Shown here one piece after another: positions 7,845-17,720 of a DNA stretch of 44,315 nucleotides. Source of the DNA: Nitrosomonas sp. (lineage in GTDB: Bacteria; Pseudomonadota; Gammaproteobacteria; Burkholderiales; Nitrosomonadaceae); NCBI GenBank assembly GCA_021774265.1, contig JAJFJG010000143.1:1-44315 (forward strand), read 5' to 3'. The position numbers were made by a program, and so were the translations under genes. The notes under the pieces are model-generated. The model made no database searches, was not told the origin of the DNA, and was given only the letters and a program-made list of their open reading frames with translations. How positions within the stretch are numbered: position 1 is the first letter of the stretch; each line of letters starts with the position of its first letter.

Positions 7845-10424
7845 TCATTTCTCAATCCTCTCAGAAACACGATAGTATACTGGGCGAACGGGCTTGCCAT
7901 AATTTTCGATTACTTGATGCTCAATCGCGCCTGGTTGTTTGAGCATAAGTCGTATATCGTCACCATTATGTGTTTGATCCAGATGTATGGGTTTCATGCC
8001 GACTTGGATAATAGGTCGATTAGTAGGTGGTTGTGATGGGTGCCAGTAGTCGTACATGGCGCCGCTGCCACCAAATAAGTTTCGTGAGCGGATGTCCATG
8101 TGAATACTTTTTTGGGTGTAGAAGGTCAATGCGCTGGCGACAGACCATTTGCTCATGCCGACAACAATGGGTTCTTTTTCAGTTTTATTTTTGACGGCTT
8201 CCACAATTTTCTCAATCTCAGCGGCAGTTTGGCGCCAATAATAATGTTTAGTTAACTGAGGCGGGTAGGGGACGCCGGGTATGCCGAGTACGAGGTAGTG
8301 TAGTACCAACGCGTAGGCGAAGATGCAGGTGATAATGGTGGGTTGCCATGCGGATTGTAAGTGTTTTCCCATGGGACTGAAATGGTTGGTTTGAACAATC
8401 ATCCAAGCGATGGTTGGCAGGATAGCGAGCCATATTGGGCCTGTCCAGTGAAACTTGGGCAGGTCAAATGTACTGAGCGTGAGAAAGATGAGTAAGGGTA
8501 CGCCGGTGAAGATTTGCACAAATAAGCGACGTCTGCCTTCAAATGTATCATTTCTGCAATTGCCGTTTGAAAAGAAGGCATAACTTGCGGTAATAAGACC
8601 TATAGGGGTGAGCATAATCATCATGTAAACAATGAGATTATGTACTGAAAAGTTAAAGCCGTCGTCAAGTAAACGCGTAGATTGGAAGGCGAATGATGCC
8701 CAGTCATTTTGGCTATTCCAGATAATCACCGGCGAGAATAATAGCAGTGCCAGTGTTGCGGCTAGATAGGGATGGGGGTGTTTTAACCAGCGTCGGGCCA
8801 TGGGATCTAAAATAATGAACAGCAGGGCAGCAATGCCCAGCAAACCTAGTGTGTATTTGGATAATAAACCTACGCCAAAGACGATACTCATGCCTAGCCA
8901 GGCGGTAGTTCGCCCTGAGATTAGTGCGCGTTCCATGTAATACAGTGTGGCTATCCATGCGGCGACTAGCGGTGCGTCTGGTGTCATTAATGTGCCTGAC
9001 GCGAACCCCAGTGGTAGAATGGAAAATAGTAATACCGTGCGCATGGCGGTTGATTTGTCGTACAAATTCTGTGCGAATGCATACAAATAACCCATGGCGA
9101 TAAAGCCACAGAGTATGGCGCCGATACGTACGCCGAATTCGTTATGTCCCAGTATGGATGTGCCTAACCATATTAGCCAAGCAACCATGGGTGGATGGTC
9201 ATAGAAGCTCAGATCCATGTGTTGGGCATATTGCCAGTAATAGGTTTCATCTGGAATGAGTTGCGCGAGACCAAAGTAAATTAAACGTAATAATATGACG
9301 AATATGACGACGCCAATAGCTGCCACGCGCCAGCAAGTATCGAGTGATGGGCGATTTTGTTCGTCAGGAAAAACATAAAAAGCCGAGCCTAAGTAATTCA
9401 CGACGGCTGTTGAAATAATCGCTGGGAATATGGCGAGTAGGGGTGGCACATGCCAGACATATACTAGCAATGCCAGTATGCCACCGCGCAGTAATAGCGC
9501 AAATATACTCACCGTTAAGAAGCGACCAAATGGTCGCCAACGTAGACAACCATCATGGTGCTGACGGAATGTCCATTTTGAATTCAGTGAATAATTGAAT
9601 GTGGCAGCAACAATAAAACCAAGTATATGGGCGGAACTAAGTCCTGTTCCATAACTTATCATCAATTGAAAGAAAAGGACATCAATGAGCACACCAAATA
9701 AGCCTACAAAGGCAAATCGACTGGCGGTATTAACCGTTACGGTACCGCCAGCTAAGGTGATTAGGCGTTGTAAATACGTCCATTGGTGAGAAAAAGATAG
9801 CTTGGATGTGCCATGTAGACGATTACTGAAGCGAATAGGTACTTCTGTGACGTTAAGTTTACCTTGTCCCGCCATGATGAGTTCGAGCATGATTTTGTAA
9901 CCACGCGCACCTTCGGGCAAAGATTTAATTAATTTCTTACGAAAAGCAAAGAAGCCGGAAGTCGCATCATTGACGTCACAAATAGGACGCGCAATCCAAC
10001 TGCCAGCGCGTGATAACCATTCTCGGTGCCATGACCAGTTTTCCACACTACCGCCTGTCACATAACGACTACCAATCGAAACATCATGGGTGTAGTTCAA
10101 CACGGGTTTCACAATGTCTTTTAGGCTTTCTGGTGGGTGGCTGAGATCGGCATCCATAACGACAATGACCTCACTCTTGGCTATGACCGCACCCGCAAGA
10201 ATAGAAGCCGTTAAGTCGGGGTTTTCTGATCTTATAACGAGTTTTATGTTGGGGCGGTTTTGCCAGGTGCGTATTTTATCGGGTGTTCCATCGGTTGAGC
10301 CGTCATCGACAAAAATGACTTCAAAGCTATCAGGTGTAAGATCAAGTGAAAATAAACGGGTTAAGAGTAAATCGATATTTTCAGCTTCGTTTAGGGTGGG
10401 AATGACAACAGAGAATAGTGTCAT
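7845..10424 (-). CDS. Three-module membrane glycosyltransferase (GT2 + GtrA + GT39/ArnT-like)
   Basis: A single 859-aa frame joins three usually separate activities. Residues ~1–225 are a GT2 polyprenyl-phosphate sugar synthase (DPM1/ArnC-like), with VVIPTLNEAENI, the FVDDGSTDGT nucleotide-sugar site (D40/D41) and the metal-binding DAD at 91–93. Residues ~230–355 are a GtrA-like four-helix membrane domain (FAFVGLFGVLIDVLFF). Residues ~365–730 are a GT39/ArnT-like polytopic transferase with the periplasmic DETYYWQYAQHMDLSFYDHPP motif, followed by a soluble C-terminal part. This suggests that one protein charges undecaprenyl phosphate with a sugar, helps to flip it, and transfers it to a periplasmic acceptor such as lipid A, glycan or protein. 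Substrate unknown. It follows mltG by 51 bases and is the last gene of the fab operon. No strong ribosome site is seen at ATG 10424. Confidence 0.9.
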   Translation of the reverse strand: MTLFSVVIPTLNEAENIDLLLTRLFSLDLTPDSFEVIFVDDGSTDGTPDKIRTWQNRPNIKLVIRSENPDLTASILAGAVIAKSEVIVVMDADLSHPPESLKDIVKPVLNYTHDVSIGSRYVTGGSVENWSWHREWLSRAGSWIARPICDVNDATSGFFAFRKKLIKSLPEGARGYKIMLELIMAGQGKLNVTEVPIRFSNRLHGTSKLSFSHQWTYLQRLITLAGGTVTVNTASRFAFVGLFGVLIDVLFFQLMISYGTGLSSAHILGFIVAATFNYSLNSKWTFRQHHDGCLRWRPFGRFLTVSIFALLLRGGILALLVYVWHVPPLLAIFPAIISTAVVNYLGSAFYVFPDEQNRPSLDTCWRVAAIGVVIFVILLRLIYFGLAQLIPDETYYWQYAQHMDLSFYDHPPMVAWLIWLGTSILGHNEFGVRIGAILCGFIAMGYLYAFAQNLYDKSTAMRTVLLFSILPLGFASGTLMTPDAPLVAAWIATLYYMERALISGRTTAWLGMSIVFGVGLLSKYTLGLLGIAALLFIILDPMARRWLKHPHPYLAATLALLLFSPVIIWNSQNDWASFAFQSTRLLDDGFNFSVHNLIVYMMIMLTPIGLITASYAFFSNGNCRNDTFEGRRRLFVQIFTGVPLLIFLTLSTFDLPKFHWTGPIWLAILPTIAWMIVQTNHFSPMGKHLQSAWQPTIITCIFAYALVLHYLVLGIPGVPYPPQLTKHYYWRQTAAEIEKIVEAVKNKTEKEPIVVGMSKWSVASALTFYTQKSIHMDIRSRNLFGGSGAMYDYWHPSQPPTNRPIIQVGMKPIHLDQTHNGDDIRLMLKQPGAIEHQVIENYGKPVRPVYYRVSERIEK

Positions 10425-10475
10425 TTGAAACGACAGAATCTGATATGGAGCCTTAGCTTGAACTGCATGATTATA

Positions 10476-11480
10476 TTATTTTTGTCGCCTTTGGTATTTA
10501 TTAACAGCACGATTGTGATCAGCCAGGTTGGTGGAGAATTGTGATTCTCCATTGCCTTTGGAAACAAAGTAAATGGCTTTTGTTTCTGCAGGATTCAGTG
10601 CGGCTTGAATGGATGATAATCCTGGCATGGCAATGGGAGTTGGCGGTAAACCTGCGCGAGTATACGTGTTGAATACTTGATCTGTTCGCAGATGTTTTTT
10701 GCGTAAATTGCCATCGAATTGATCGCCGAGACCATAGATTACTGTCGGGTCAGTTTGCAGTCTCATGCCAATGCGTAAGCGATTTATAAAAACGCCGGCT
10801 ATTTCGGCGCGGTCGCTTTCTAGGCCTGTTTCTTTTTCAACAATAGATGCCAGTGTTAGGGCTTCGTACGGTGTTTCTAATGGTAACGGTTCCATACGGG
10901 TTGACCATGCGGTTTGTAAATGGTTTTGCATGGTGCGGTAGGCGCGTTGCAAAATGTCAATGTCGCTACTATTTTTAACGAAATAATAAGTGTCTGGGAA
11001 GAATAGGCCTTCGGCTGAAGTTTCTTCTGCGCCGATTAATTGCAGTATCTCTTTGTCACTAAGACCAATGGTGTCATTTTGTATAGCTGGATGTTCATAA
11101 AGGATTTTTCTAAGTTGAGAAAATGTCCAGCCTTCAATGAATTTGATTTCGTGTTGTTGGATATCACCCTTAACGAGATAATCAAGTAAAGCAACTTGTG
11201 AGATGTTGTCAGTTAACGTGTAATCGCCAGCCTTGATAGAGGACTGTAGGCCTTTGTAGCGAGACAAAAGAATGAATGGCCAGGGGTTAGATAATATTTT
11301 CGCGTCGGTTAATTGTTGGGAAATATTTTTTAAACTGCTGCCTTGGGCAATGGAGAACTTATGAGGCGTCGACGGAAGCTGAATGTCAGCATTAACATGG
11401 TAGTTAAACCATATAGCTAATGCTGGTATGGTCGCGCTGATTAATAAGGTAAGTATTTTTAGCGTACGCATGCGCCGCAA
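10476..11480 (-). CDS. mltG: Endolytic murein transglycosylase MltG
   Basis: Inner-membrane enzyme that cuts nascent peptidoglycan strands and helps end glycan chain growth. It has an N-terminal membrane anchor (~residues 7–25), a LysM-like subdomain (~40–110) and the YceG catalytic domain. The catalytic Glu is E215 in ASIVEKETG, and LQTDPTVIYGLG and TYTRAGLPPTPIAMPG are conserved. At 334 aa it is normal for the family. It lies four bases after fabF on the same strand, as in many proteobacteria, although pabC, which often sits between them, is absent. Downstream is the glycosyltransferase fusion rather than the usual tmk–holB. Confidence 0.96.
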   Translation of the reverse strand: MRRMRTLKILTLLISATIPALAIWFNYHVNADIQLPSTPHKFSIAQGSSLKNISQQLTDAKILSNPWPFILLSRYKGLQSSIKAGDYTLTDNISQVALLDYLVKGDIQQHEIKFIEGWTFSQLRKILYEHPAIQNDTIGLSDKEILQLIGAEETSAEGLFFPDTYYFVKNSSDIDILQRAYRTMQNHLQTAWSTRMEPLPLETPYEALTLASIVEKETGLESDRAEIAGVFINRLRIGMRLQTDPTVIYGLGDQFDGNLRKKHLRTDQVFNTYTRAGLPPTPIAMPGLSSIQAALNPAETKAIYFVSKGNGESQFSTNLADHNRAVNKYQRRQK

Positions 11481-11484
11481 TTAA

Positions 11485-12726
11485 TTATATTTTACGGAAA
11501 ACTAGTGTCCCGTTTGTTCCTCCAAATCCAAATGAATTGGACACGGCCACATCAATCTTCATATCCCTTGCAGTGTTGGGTACGTAATCCAAGTCACACT
11601 TAGGGTCTTGCTCAAATAGATTAATGGTAGGGGGAGCGATTTGATCGCGTATTGCAAGTGTTGAAAAGATTGCTTCTATTCCACCAGCGGCACCCAATAA
11701 ATGACCTGTCATAGATTTAGTCGAATTAACAGCAAGTTTATTGGCGTGATCGCCAAAGCAGCGTTTAACAGCGATAGTCTCGGCAATGTCACCCAGCGGC
11801 GTAGATGTACCGTGTGCATTGACATAATTGACCTCGGTCGGATTGATCTCTGCATTTTTTAGAGCAATATCCATGCAACGTGCTGCGCCCTCTCCATCAT
11901 CACAAGGTGCTGTCATGTGGTGCGCATCAGCACTCATTCCAAAACCGGCTAGCTCGGCGTAGATTGTAGCGCCGCGATGCTTCGCATGTTCTAATTCTTC
12001 TAAGACAAGAACGCCTGCACCTTCTCCTAAGACAAATCCATCTCTGCCAATATCCCATGGGCGACTTGCTGTTGCAGGATCATCATTACGTGCAGATAAG
12101 GCTCTTGCCGCAGAAAAACCGCCAATAGACAATGGCGTAACACAAGATTCTGCGCCCCCAGTAATCATAACATCTGCATCACCGTATTCAATCATGCGTG
12201 CAGAATTACCAATGCTATGTGTTGCAGTGGTACAAGCCGTAGCTATGGCAATATTGGGCCCTTTGTAGCCGTACATAATGGAGAGATTCCCTGCAATCAT
12301 ATTAATGATAGTGCTGGGAATAAAGAAAGGGGAGATCTTGCGTGCACCTCCCGCATGGTATGCGCTGTCAGTATTTTCAATCATTGGAAGACCACCAATA
12401 CCAGAGCCTATGCTTACACCAACTCGCTCTGCGTTAAGGTTGGCAATTTCAGCAATACCTGCGCCTTTTATTGCTTGTATTGCTGCAGCCATGCCGTAAT
12501 GGATAAATACGTCCATGCGACGTGCATCTTTGACAGAAAGATACTCTTTTATGTCAAAGTTTTTAACTTCGCCAGCAATGCGTGATGTAAACTTTGATGC
12601 ATCAAAGCGTGTGATGCTGGTGATGCCAGACTTTCCTGAGAGGATATTATTCCATGCATCTGAAATGCTGTTTCCAACAGGTGAAACAATACCCAACCCA
12701 GTAACAACTACCCTGCGTTTCGACAA
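11485..12726 (-). CDS. fabF: Beta-ketoacyl-ACP synthase II FabF
   Basis: Condensing enzyme of type II fatty acid synthesis. It extends acyl-ACP with malonyl-ACP and adjusts unsaturated chain length with temperature. The thiolase fold carries the complete Cys-His-His triad: C165 (IATACTTATHS), H305 (NAHGTSTPLGD) and H342 (KSMTGHLLGAAGG). The N-terminal KRRVVVTGLGIVSPVG is typical, and 413 aa is the standard length. It follows acpP by 27 bases, the usual acpP–fabF order. Confidence 0.98.
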   Translation of the reverse strand: MSKRRVVVTGLGIVSPVGNSISDAWNNILSGKSGITSITRFDASKFTSRIAGEVKNFDIKEYLSVKDARRMDVFIHYGMAAAIQAIKGAGIAEIANLNAERVGVSIGSGIGGLPMIENTDSAYHAGGARKISPFFIPSTIINMIAGNLSIMYGYKGPNIAIATACTTATHSIGNSARMIEYGDADVMITGGAESCVTPLSIGGFSAARALSARNDDPATASRPWDIGRDGFVLGEGAGVLVLEELEHAKHRGATIYAELAGFGMSADAHHMTAPCDDGEGAARCMDIALKNAEINPTEVNYVNAHGTSTPLGDIAETIAVKRCFGDHANKLAVNSTKSMTGHLLGAAGGIEAIFSTLAIRDQIAPPTINLFEQDPKCDLDYVPNTARDMKIDVAVSNSFGFGGTNGTLVFRKI

Positions 12727-12753
12727 AATGACTCCAATATTAGGTACTTTAAA

Positions 12754-12990
12754 TTACTTTGCGTGCTCAGTAACGTAATTAATAGCTTCTTGAACAGTGT
12801 TGATTTTCTCAGCCTGCTCATCTGGAATTTCACATTCAAATTCTTCTTCTAGAGCCATTACTAGCTCTACAGTATCCAATGAGTCTGCACCCAGATCATT
12901 TACAAATGATGATTCTTTTTTGACATCAGCTTCGCTAACGCCAAGCTGTTCAGCTACGATTTTTTTTATACGCTGCTCTATATTGTCCAT
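12754..12990 (-). CDS. acpP: Acyl carrier protein AcpP
   Basis: Small acidic carrier of growing acyl chains. It is 78 aa with the phosphopantetheine attachment Ser37 in the [12 protein letters not shown] motif and the usual four-helix sequence pattern. Upstream in the minus direction, GAGGAAGC (complement of gcttcctc near 13000) provides a good ribosome site. It is separated from fabG by ~139 bases, the longest gap in this operon, so it may have its own promoter to support high expression. No convincing -35/-10 pair was assigned. Confidence 0.98.
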   Translation of the reverse strand: MDNIEQRIKKIVAEQLGVSEADVKKESSFVNDLGADSLDTVELVMALEEEFECEIPDEQAEKINTVQEAINYVTEHAK

Positions 12991-13129
12991 CTAGTTGCTT
13001 CCTCTTCGGGTAAGAAAATAATATTATTCTAACAAATTTTAAATACTAGCAAAACTGGAATATAACAAGAAGTCATGAATGTGATGTCGACTTATTATCT
13101 CCGCAAATGATACCACTGATTGATAGACA

Positions 13130-13873
13130 TTAATCCATATACATGCCACCATTCACATGCAATGTAGATCCAGTAATATAGCTGGCATCTGGTGATGCAA
13201 GATATACTACAGCCGAGGCTATTTCTTCTGGACGACCTAGCCGCCCTAGGGGAACATGTTGAATTAAGCTTTGTTGTTGCTCTTTTGAAAGTGCGCGTGT
13301 CATATCTGTATCAATAAACCCCGGTGCAATACTGTTAACAGTGATATTGCGGCTACCAACTTCACGTGCTAATGATTTGCCGAAACCAAAAATTCCAGCT
13401 TTTGCTGCGGCGTAATTGGATTGTCCTGTATTGCCTATGGTACCGACAACAGAGGAAATATTAATAATGCGTCCATAGCGGGCTTTCATCATGGCGCGTA
13501 ACACGGTTTTACTTAAGCGAAAAACGGACTTTAAGTTTGTTTCTATAATATCATCCCATTCGTCATCTTTCATTCTGACCAGCAGATTATCTCGTGTGAT
13601 ACCCGCATTGTTAATCAGTATAGAGACATCACCAAACGTTGCCTTTATTTTCTCAATAACGTCATTAATTTGAACATCATCATTCACGTTTAACGCAACA
13701 CCCATACCTTTAATACCTGCCGCTTGCAGATATTGACTTATGACATCTGCACCACTCTTACTAGTAGCCGTGCCAACAACGGTTGCGCCATCCTGGCCTA
13801 ATTTTAGTGCAATCGCTTGTCCTATACCTCGGCTGGCACCTGTTACCAATGCTATTTGATTTTCTAGCATCAT
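13130..13873 (-). CDS. fabG: 3-oxoacyl-ACP reductase FabG
   Basis: NADPH-dependent reductase of fatty acid elongation. It has a classical SDR fold with the nucleotide motif TGASRGIG (11–18), NNAG (88–91), and catalytic S141, Y154 and K158 (YAAAKAG). The sequence ends with TGSTLHVNGGMYM. At 247 aa it is standard. Two Met codons start the frame; the second is equally possible. The gene lies between fabD and acpP in the conserved order. Confidence 0.97.
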   Translation of the reverse strand: MMLENQIALVTGASRGIGQAIALKLGQDGATVVGTATSKSGADVISQYLQAAGIKGMGVALNVNDDVQINDVIEKIKATFGDVSILINNAGITRDNLLVRMKDDEWDDIIETNLKSVFRLSKTVLRAMMKARYGRIINISSVVGTIGNTGQSNYAAAKAGIFGFGKSLAREVGSRNITVNSIAPGFIDTDMTRALSKEQQQSLIQHVPLGRLGRPEEIASAVVYLASPDASYITGSTLHVNGGMYMD

Positions 13874-13937
13874 TTCTCCGTGAAGATTTTTTTATTAAAA
13901 TAAGTCGGTATTAGTGAATTGGAAATCATATTTCCTA

Positions 13938-14876
13938 TTATTTCAATACGGCTGTTGCTTGTCTGACGGTTTCATTGTCAGTTAACGGCACACTTTGTAA
14001 ATTTCTATCGATTCGTTTGTTAAGGCCAGCAAGAACTTTTCCTGGGCCACATTCTGCAATATGCGTCACATTAGCCGCTGCTAATGTTTGGATAGTGTCG
14101 ACCCATCTGACAGGACTGTATAGTTGTTTTACGAGTATAGCTTTAATAGCAGAAATGTCATCATGATGTTTCGCATCAACATTATGCAACACTGGAATAT
14201 TGGGCGCTTGTAACGTGGTTTGATCTAACTGTTTTTGCATTTCTTGTGCCGCAGGGCGCATCAACACACAATGCGAGGGGATGCTCATGGGTAACATGAC
14301 AGCACGTTTTGCTCCTTTTTCTTTTGCTAGAATAATGCCTTGGGAAACGGCATTTTTGTGTCCAGCAATTACTACTTGTCCCGGCGAGTTAAAGTTGGCT
14401 GGCTCTAATGATTCATTATCTGAATTATTGGTTATTTCTGTGCAAATGCTTTCGATAATATTGTCATCTAGCCCTAATATTGCTGCCATGCCGCCAATGC
14501 CTTCAGGGATAGCCTGTTGCATCACTTGTGCACGAAAACGTACTAACTTTAGTGCGTCTTCAAAGGCTAGCACTTCAGCGGCAACCAGTGCCGTATATTC
14601 ACCCAGACTATGACCGGCTAAGAATGCTGGTCTGTTGCCGCCTAACTTTGACCAAGCACGATAAATAGCGACTCCAGCTGTTAGCATGAGTGGCTGCGTG
14701 TTTATAGTTAGGTTCAGATCATCTGCTTGGCCGTCATTGACCATAGCCCAAAAATCTTGCTCCAGTATTTCTGATGCTTCCGCAAAAGTGTCGCGAATTT
14801 TTGGTAAATCAGTGTATCCATTCATCATGCCAACGGATTGCGAACCTTGGCCGGGAAAAACAAATGCAAATTTCAT
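13938..14876 (-). CDS. fabD: Malonyl-CoA:ACP transacylase FabD
   Basis: Loads malonyl groups from CoA onto ACP. The transacylase domain shows FVFPGQGSQ at the N-terminus, the nucleophile S90 in [11 protein letters not shown]115-region RAQVMQ, and the catalytic H202 in [10 protein letters not shown]. Its 312 aa match the family. Its start overlaps the fabH stop by four bases (ATGA-type junction), suggesting translational coupling. Confidence 0.97.
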   Translation of the reverse strand: MKFAFVFPGQGSQSVGMMNGYTDLPKIRDTFAEASEILEQDFWAMVNDGQADDLNLTINTQPLMLTAGVAIYRAWSKLGGNRPAFLAGHSLGEYTALVAAEVLAFEDALKLVRFRAQVMQQAIPEGIGGMAAILGLDDNIIESICTEITNNSDNESLEPANFNSPGQVVIAGHKNAVSQGIILAKEKGAKRAVMLPMSIPSHCVLMRPAAQEMQKQLDQTTLQAPNIPVLHNVDAKHHDDISAIKAILVKQLYSPVRWVDTIQTLAAANVTHIAECGPGKVLAGLNKRIDRNLQSVPLTDNETVRQATAVLK

Positions 14877-15838
14877 GAATTATCCCAGCGAAGTAAGACC
14901 GCACCCCAGGTAAAGCCGCCGCCGACGCCTTCTAATAATACTAATTGGTTCGATTGTATACGACCATCGCGTACTGCAATGTCAAGTGCTAATGGGATTG
15001 ATGCTGCGGATGTATTGCCATGCTTGTCGACTGTAGCGACTACTTTATTCATGGGTATGCCGAGTTTCTTAGCAGTTGATTTAATGATGCGAATATTTGC
15101 TTGGTGAGGTATTAACCAGTCGATATCAGATGTTTTAAGGTTGTTCTCTACTATTGCTTCTCGTGCTACTTCTTCCAATACAGTAACAGCAAATTTGAAA
15201 ACTGTGTTGCCTTCCATGCTGACATATGGATTACCTTTGATTTCCCCCCGTGAAATGTTTCCAGATACTGAGAGTACCTTGCTGTAGTCGCCATTGGCAT
15301 GTAGATGGCTTGACAGTATGCCGGGTTGGTCACTCTGACTTAAAACTACCGCGCCTGCTCCGTCACCAAATAATACACAAGTAGTGCGGTCATTCCAGTC
15401 AACAATTTTTGAATAGATCTCTGTGCCAACAATTAATGCGTTGCGACATTTTCCGGCACGGATAAACATGTCTGCTGTTGCTAAGGCGTACACAAAGCCA
15501 CTGCATACGGCTTGTATGTCGAAAGCAGGGCAATCTTTTATGCCGAGTTTTTCTTGCAAGATACAAGCAGTGCTAGGAAAGATCATGTCTGGTGTGGTCG
15601 TGGCTAAAATAATAAGATCAATCTCATTGTTTTCGATTTTCGCCGCTTCTATTGCTTTTAGGCTAGCATTAAACGCTAAATCGCTGGCCATTTGGCCTTC
15701 GGCAACAACATGGCGTTGTGTAATGCCTGTACGAGTACGTATCCACTCGTCACTGGTGTCCATCATGGCTTCTAGGTCATGATTAGTGAGAACTTTTTCT
15801 GGGAGATAACTACCTGTTCCTGTAATTTTTGAATACAT
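14873..15838 (-). CDS. fabH: Beta-ketoacyl-ACP synthase III FabH
   Basis: Starts fatty acid synthesis by condensing acetyl-CoA with malonyl-ACP. The catalytic triad is C112 ([12 protein letters not shown]), H245 ([10 protein letters not shown]) and N275 (KHGNTSAAS). EWIRTRTGI near residue 31 is typical of the CoA-binding region. Length 321 aa is standard. Its ATG shares one base with the plsX stop (TAATG), and its end overlaps fabD by four bases. Confidence 0.97.
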   Translation of the reverse strand: MYSKITGTGSYLPEKVLTNHDLEAMMDTSDEWIRTRTGITQRHVVAEGQMASDLAFNASLKAIEAAKIENNEIDLIILATTTPDMIFPSTACILQEKLGIKDCPAFDIQAVCSGFVYALATADMFIRAGKCRNALIVGTEIYSKIVDWNDRTTCVLFGDGAGAVVLSQSDQPGILSSHLHANGDYSKVLSVSGNISRGEIKGNPYVSMEGNTVFKFAVTVLEEVAREAIVENNLKTSDIDWLIPHQANIRIIKSTAKKLGIPMNKVVATVDKHGNTSAASIPLALDIAVRDGRIQSNQLVLLEGVGGGFTWGAVLLRWDNS

Positions 15839-16872
15839 TATTTTGTATTTTCTATAGGTTTAGTATTATAAGATAGTTCGGCTACTCGGTCACTAATACG
15901 TCGCAGTGTCCCACCGCGAACTTCGTCTGCTGCTCGTTTAATGGCAGCACAGTACGCAAGTTTATCTGCTGAGCCATGGCTTTTAATGACTATGCCACGT
16001 AATCCGAGCAGGCTGGCACCATTATATTGACGATGATCTACACGTCCCTTAAAAGCGTTAATAACAGGCATCGCAATGATACCAGCAAATTTCGTAAGTA
16101 GATTTCGTTTAAATTCTTCACGTAGATAAGTAGCTAACATCTGAGCCAAACCTTCTGATGTTTTTAACGTAACGTTGCCCACAAAACCATCACATACAAC
16201 AATGTCCGTTGTACCCTTGTAAATATCATTGCCTTCAATATTGCCGTAAAAATTTAATCCGCTTTCATGAAGTAATTCGGCTGCTTTTTTTACGGATTCG
16301 TTGCCCTTGATATCTTCTTCGCCAATATTTAATAGTCCGACACTTGGCGCTGCTTTATTTTCTACGGAAGAAACTAGAGAAGTGCCCATGACACCAAATT
16401 GAAGTAAATGCTCTGGTGTGCAATCAACGTTTGCACCTAGGTCTAAAATATAAGTGTGACCTTTGATAGTTGGCAAGATGCCAGCAAGCGCAGGACGGTC
16501 AATACCTGGAATTGTTTTTAAAACGAAGCGTGAGGTCGCAAGCAGTGCGCCTGTATTGCCAGCGCTGACGCAAGCATGGGCTTCACCATTTTTGACTAAG
16601 TTGATTGCAACGCGCATCGAAGAGTCTTTCTTGCCACGTAATGCTAATGCGGGCGGCTCATCCATACCAACAACTTCACTCGCAGGATGTAGTCTTAAAC
16701 GTGAGTTAAGCTCAGTTTTAAGTTCCCGTAACTCAGCTTCTATTGCATCAGGAATACCGACTAAAATAATTTCTGCTTCTTTATCATGTTCAAGGTATTC
16801 TACTGCCGAAGTTACCGTTACATGGGTGCCGTGATCACCCCCCATACAATCTATCGCTACCGTAATGTTCAA
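15838..16872 (-). CDS. plsX: Phosphate acyltransferase PlsX
   Basis: Converts acyl-ACP to acyl-phosphate, the donor used by PlsY in phospholipid synthesis. Family motifs include [10 protein letters not shown] at the N-terminus, [31 protein letters not shown] and [10 protein letters not shown]. Length 344 aa is standard. It sits after rpmF (72-base gap) and is coupled to fabH by a TAATG junction, coordinating membrane lipid and fatty acid synthesis. Confidence 0.97.
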   Translation of the reverse strand: MNITVAIDCMGGDHGTHVTVTSAVEYLEHDKEAEIILVGIPDAIEAELRELKTELNSRLRLHPASEVVGMDEPPALALRGKKDSSMRVAINLVKNGEAHACVSAGNTGALLATSRFVLKTIPGIDRPALAGILPTIKGHTYILDLGANVDCTPEHLLQFGVMGTSLVSSVENKAAPSVGLLNIGEEDIKGNESVKKAAELLHESGLNFYGNIEGNDIYKGTTDIVVCDGFVGNVTLKTSEGLAQMLATYLREEFKRNLLTKFAGIIAMPVINAFKGRVDHRQYNGASLLGLRGIVIKSHGSADKLAYCAAIKRAADEVRGGTLRRISDRVAELSYNTKPIENTK

Positions 16873-16944
16873 TTTAAAGGCTCTTGTTGTAGGATAGGTA
16901 AGCTACTTCGTCGTTTCTGCGGAAAAATTAATTTAAATTAATAG

Positions 16945-17133
16945 TTATTCTTCGCTATCATTTTTAGTTTTGATGACTTTTTTGCCGCGATAATAGCCAT
17001 TTGGGCTAATATGGTGACGTAAGTGGACTTCGCCAGTACTAGGTTCTATCGCTAGCGGTGAGCTTGATAGTGCATGATGCGAGCGATGCATGCCGCGCTT
17101 AGACGGTGATTTCTTGTTTTGTTGAACAGCCAT
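16945..17133 (-). CDS. rpmF: 50S ribosomal protein L32
   Basis: 62-residue ribosomal protein with the typical [20 protein letters not shown] start and basic composition. It is the Cys-free form, lacking the zinc ribbon found in some L32 proteins. It sits between yceD and plsX in the conserved proteobacterial order. AAGGAG lies about 8 bases upstream of the ATG on the minus strand. Confidence 0.98.
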   Translation of the reverse strand: MAVQQNKKSPSKRGMHRSHHALSSSPLAIEPSTGEVHLRHHISPNGYYRGKKVIKTKNDSEE

Positions 17134-17152
17134 TGAGTTAACTCCTTAAATA

Positions 17153-17662
17153 TCAGTGTGTCTTTTTTAATGCTGCTAATGCCGCAAACGGGTGGTCAGA
17201 CAGTGCATTGACTGTTTGATTGCCGCTATTCAAGCTTTCTGTCGAACATTTATCTTTTGGGTGGCGCGAAGAAATTGATAGGTTAAGAATTATTTCATCC
17301 TCTATTACCGATATGACATTCATGTCAACTGAGGCTAAAATACAGTCAATTTCATCGTCTTCATCATATGACTGAAGTTCATTTTCGTTTTTTGCCAGTA
17401 GCAAGTCTGTTTGCATATTCAACACATGTTCCAGTTTGCCAAGACACCGCTGGCAGCAGAGGTTTATAGTGCCATTAATTGCTATACGTAATACTGGTTT
17501 GCTACTGTTGTTTAGCATGCCAGTGACAGCATACGTCACCTCGCCATCGTCATCGAATAAATAACTATGCAATCGTGCCAAATCAGCAACATGGATTTTA
17601 CCATGGCGCTGGCTCTCATTACTTACAAAATCGAGAGAATCTATGACAAATCGGACAGACAT
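17153..17662 (-). CDS. yceD: YceD/DUF177 family protein (23S rRNA accumulation)
   Basis: 169-aa member of the DUF177 family, linked in E. coli to 23S rRNA accumulation. Recognisable features are the N-terminal FVIDSLDFV, the central LCCQRCLGKLEH cysteine motif and a C-terminal PFAALAALK. It heads the rpmF–plsX–fab operon and ends 19 bases before rpmF. No Shine-Dalgarno sequence is evident at ATG 17662. The divergent gap to the Maf gene is only 58 bases and contains TTGACT and TATAAC hexamers 15 bases apart, which would leave a very short leader. Confidence 0.92.
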   Translation of the reverse strand: MSVRFVIDSLDFVSNESQRHGKIHVADLARLHSYLFDDDGEVTYAVTGMLNNSSKPVLRIAINGTINLCCQRCLGKLEHVLNMQTDLLLAKNENELQSYDEDDEIDCILASVDMNVISVIEDEIILNLSISSRHPKDKCSTESLNSGNQTVNALSDHPFAALAALKKTH

Positions 17663-17673
17663 AAGGCGCGCAT

Positions 17674-17700
17674 GTTATATTTTTTAACTTTATAAGTCAA
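17674..17700 (-). promoter_or_regulatory. Possible promoter of the yceD–fab operon
   Basis: On the minus strand TTGACT (17700–17695) and TATAAC (17679–17674) resemble sigma-70 boxes with a short 15-base spacer. Transcription would begin only ~5 bases before the yceD start codon. This is a guess from sequence alone. Confidence 0.35.
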
Positions 17701-17720
17701 AGCTATCTGAAAATAAAATT

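Noticed and set aside
7731..8036. Plus-strand open frame at the end of the glycosyltransferase gene
   Set aside because: Overlaps the real minus-strand coding sequence and has no protein-like features.
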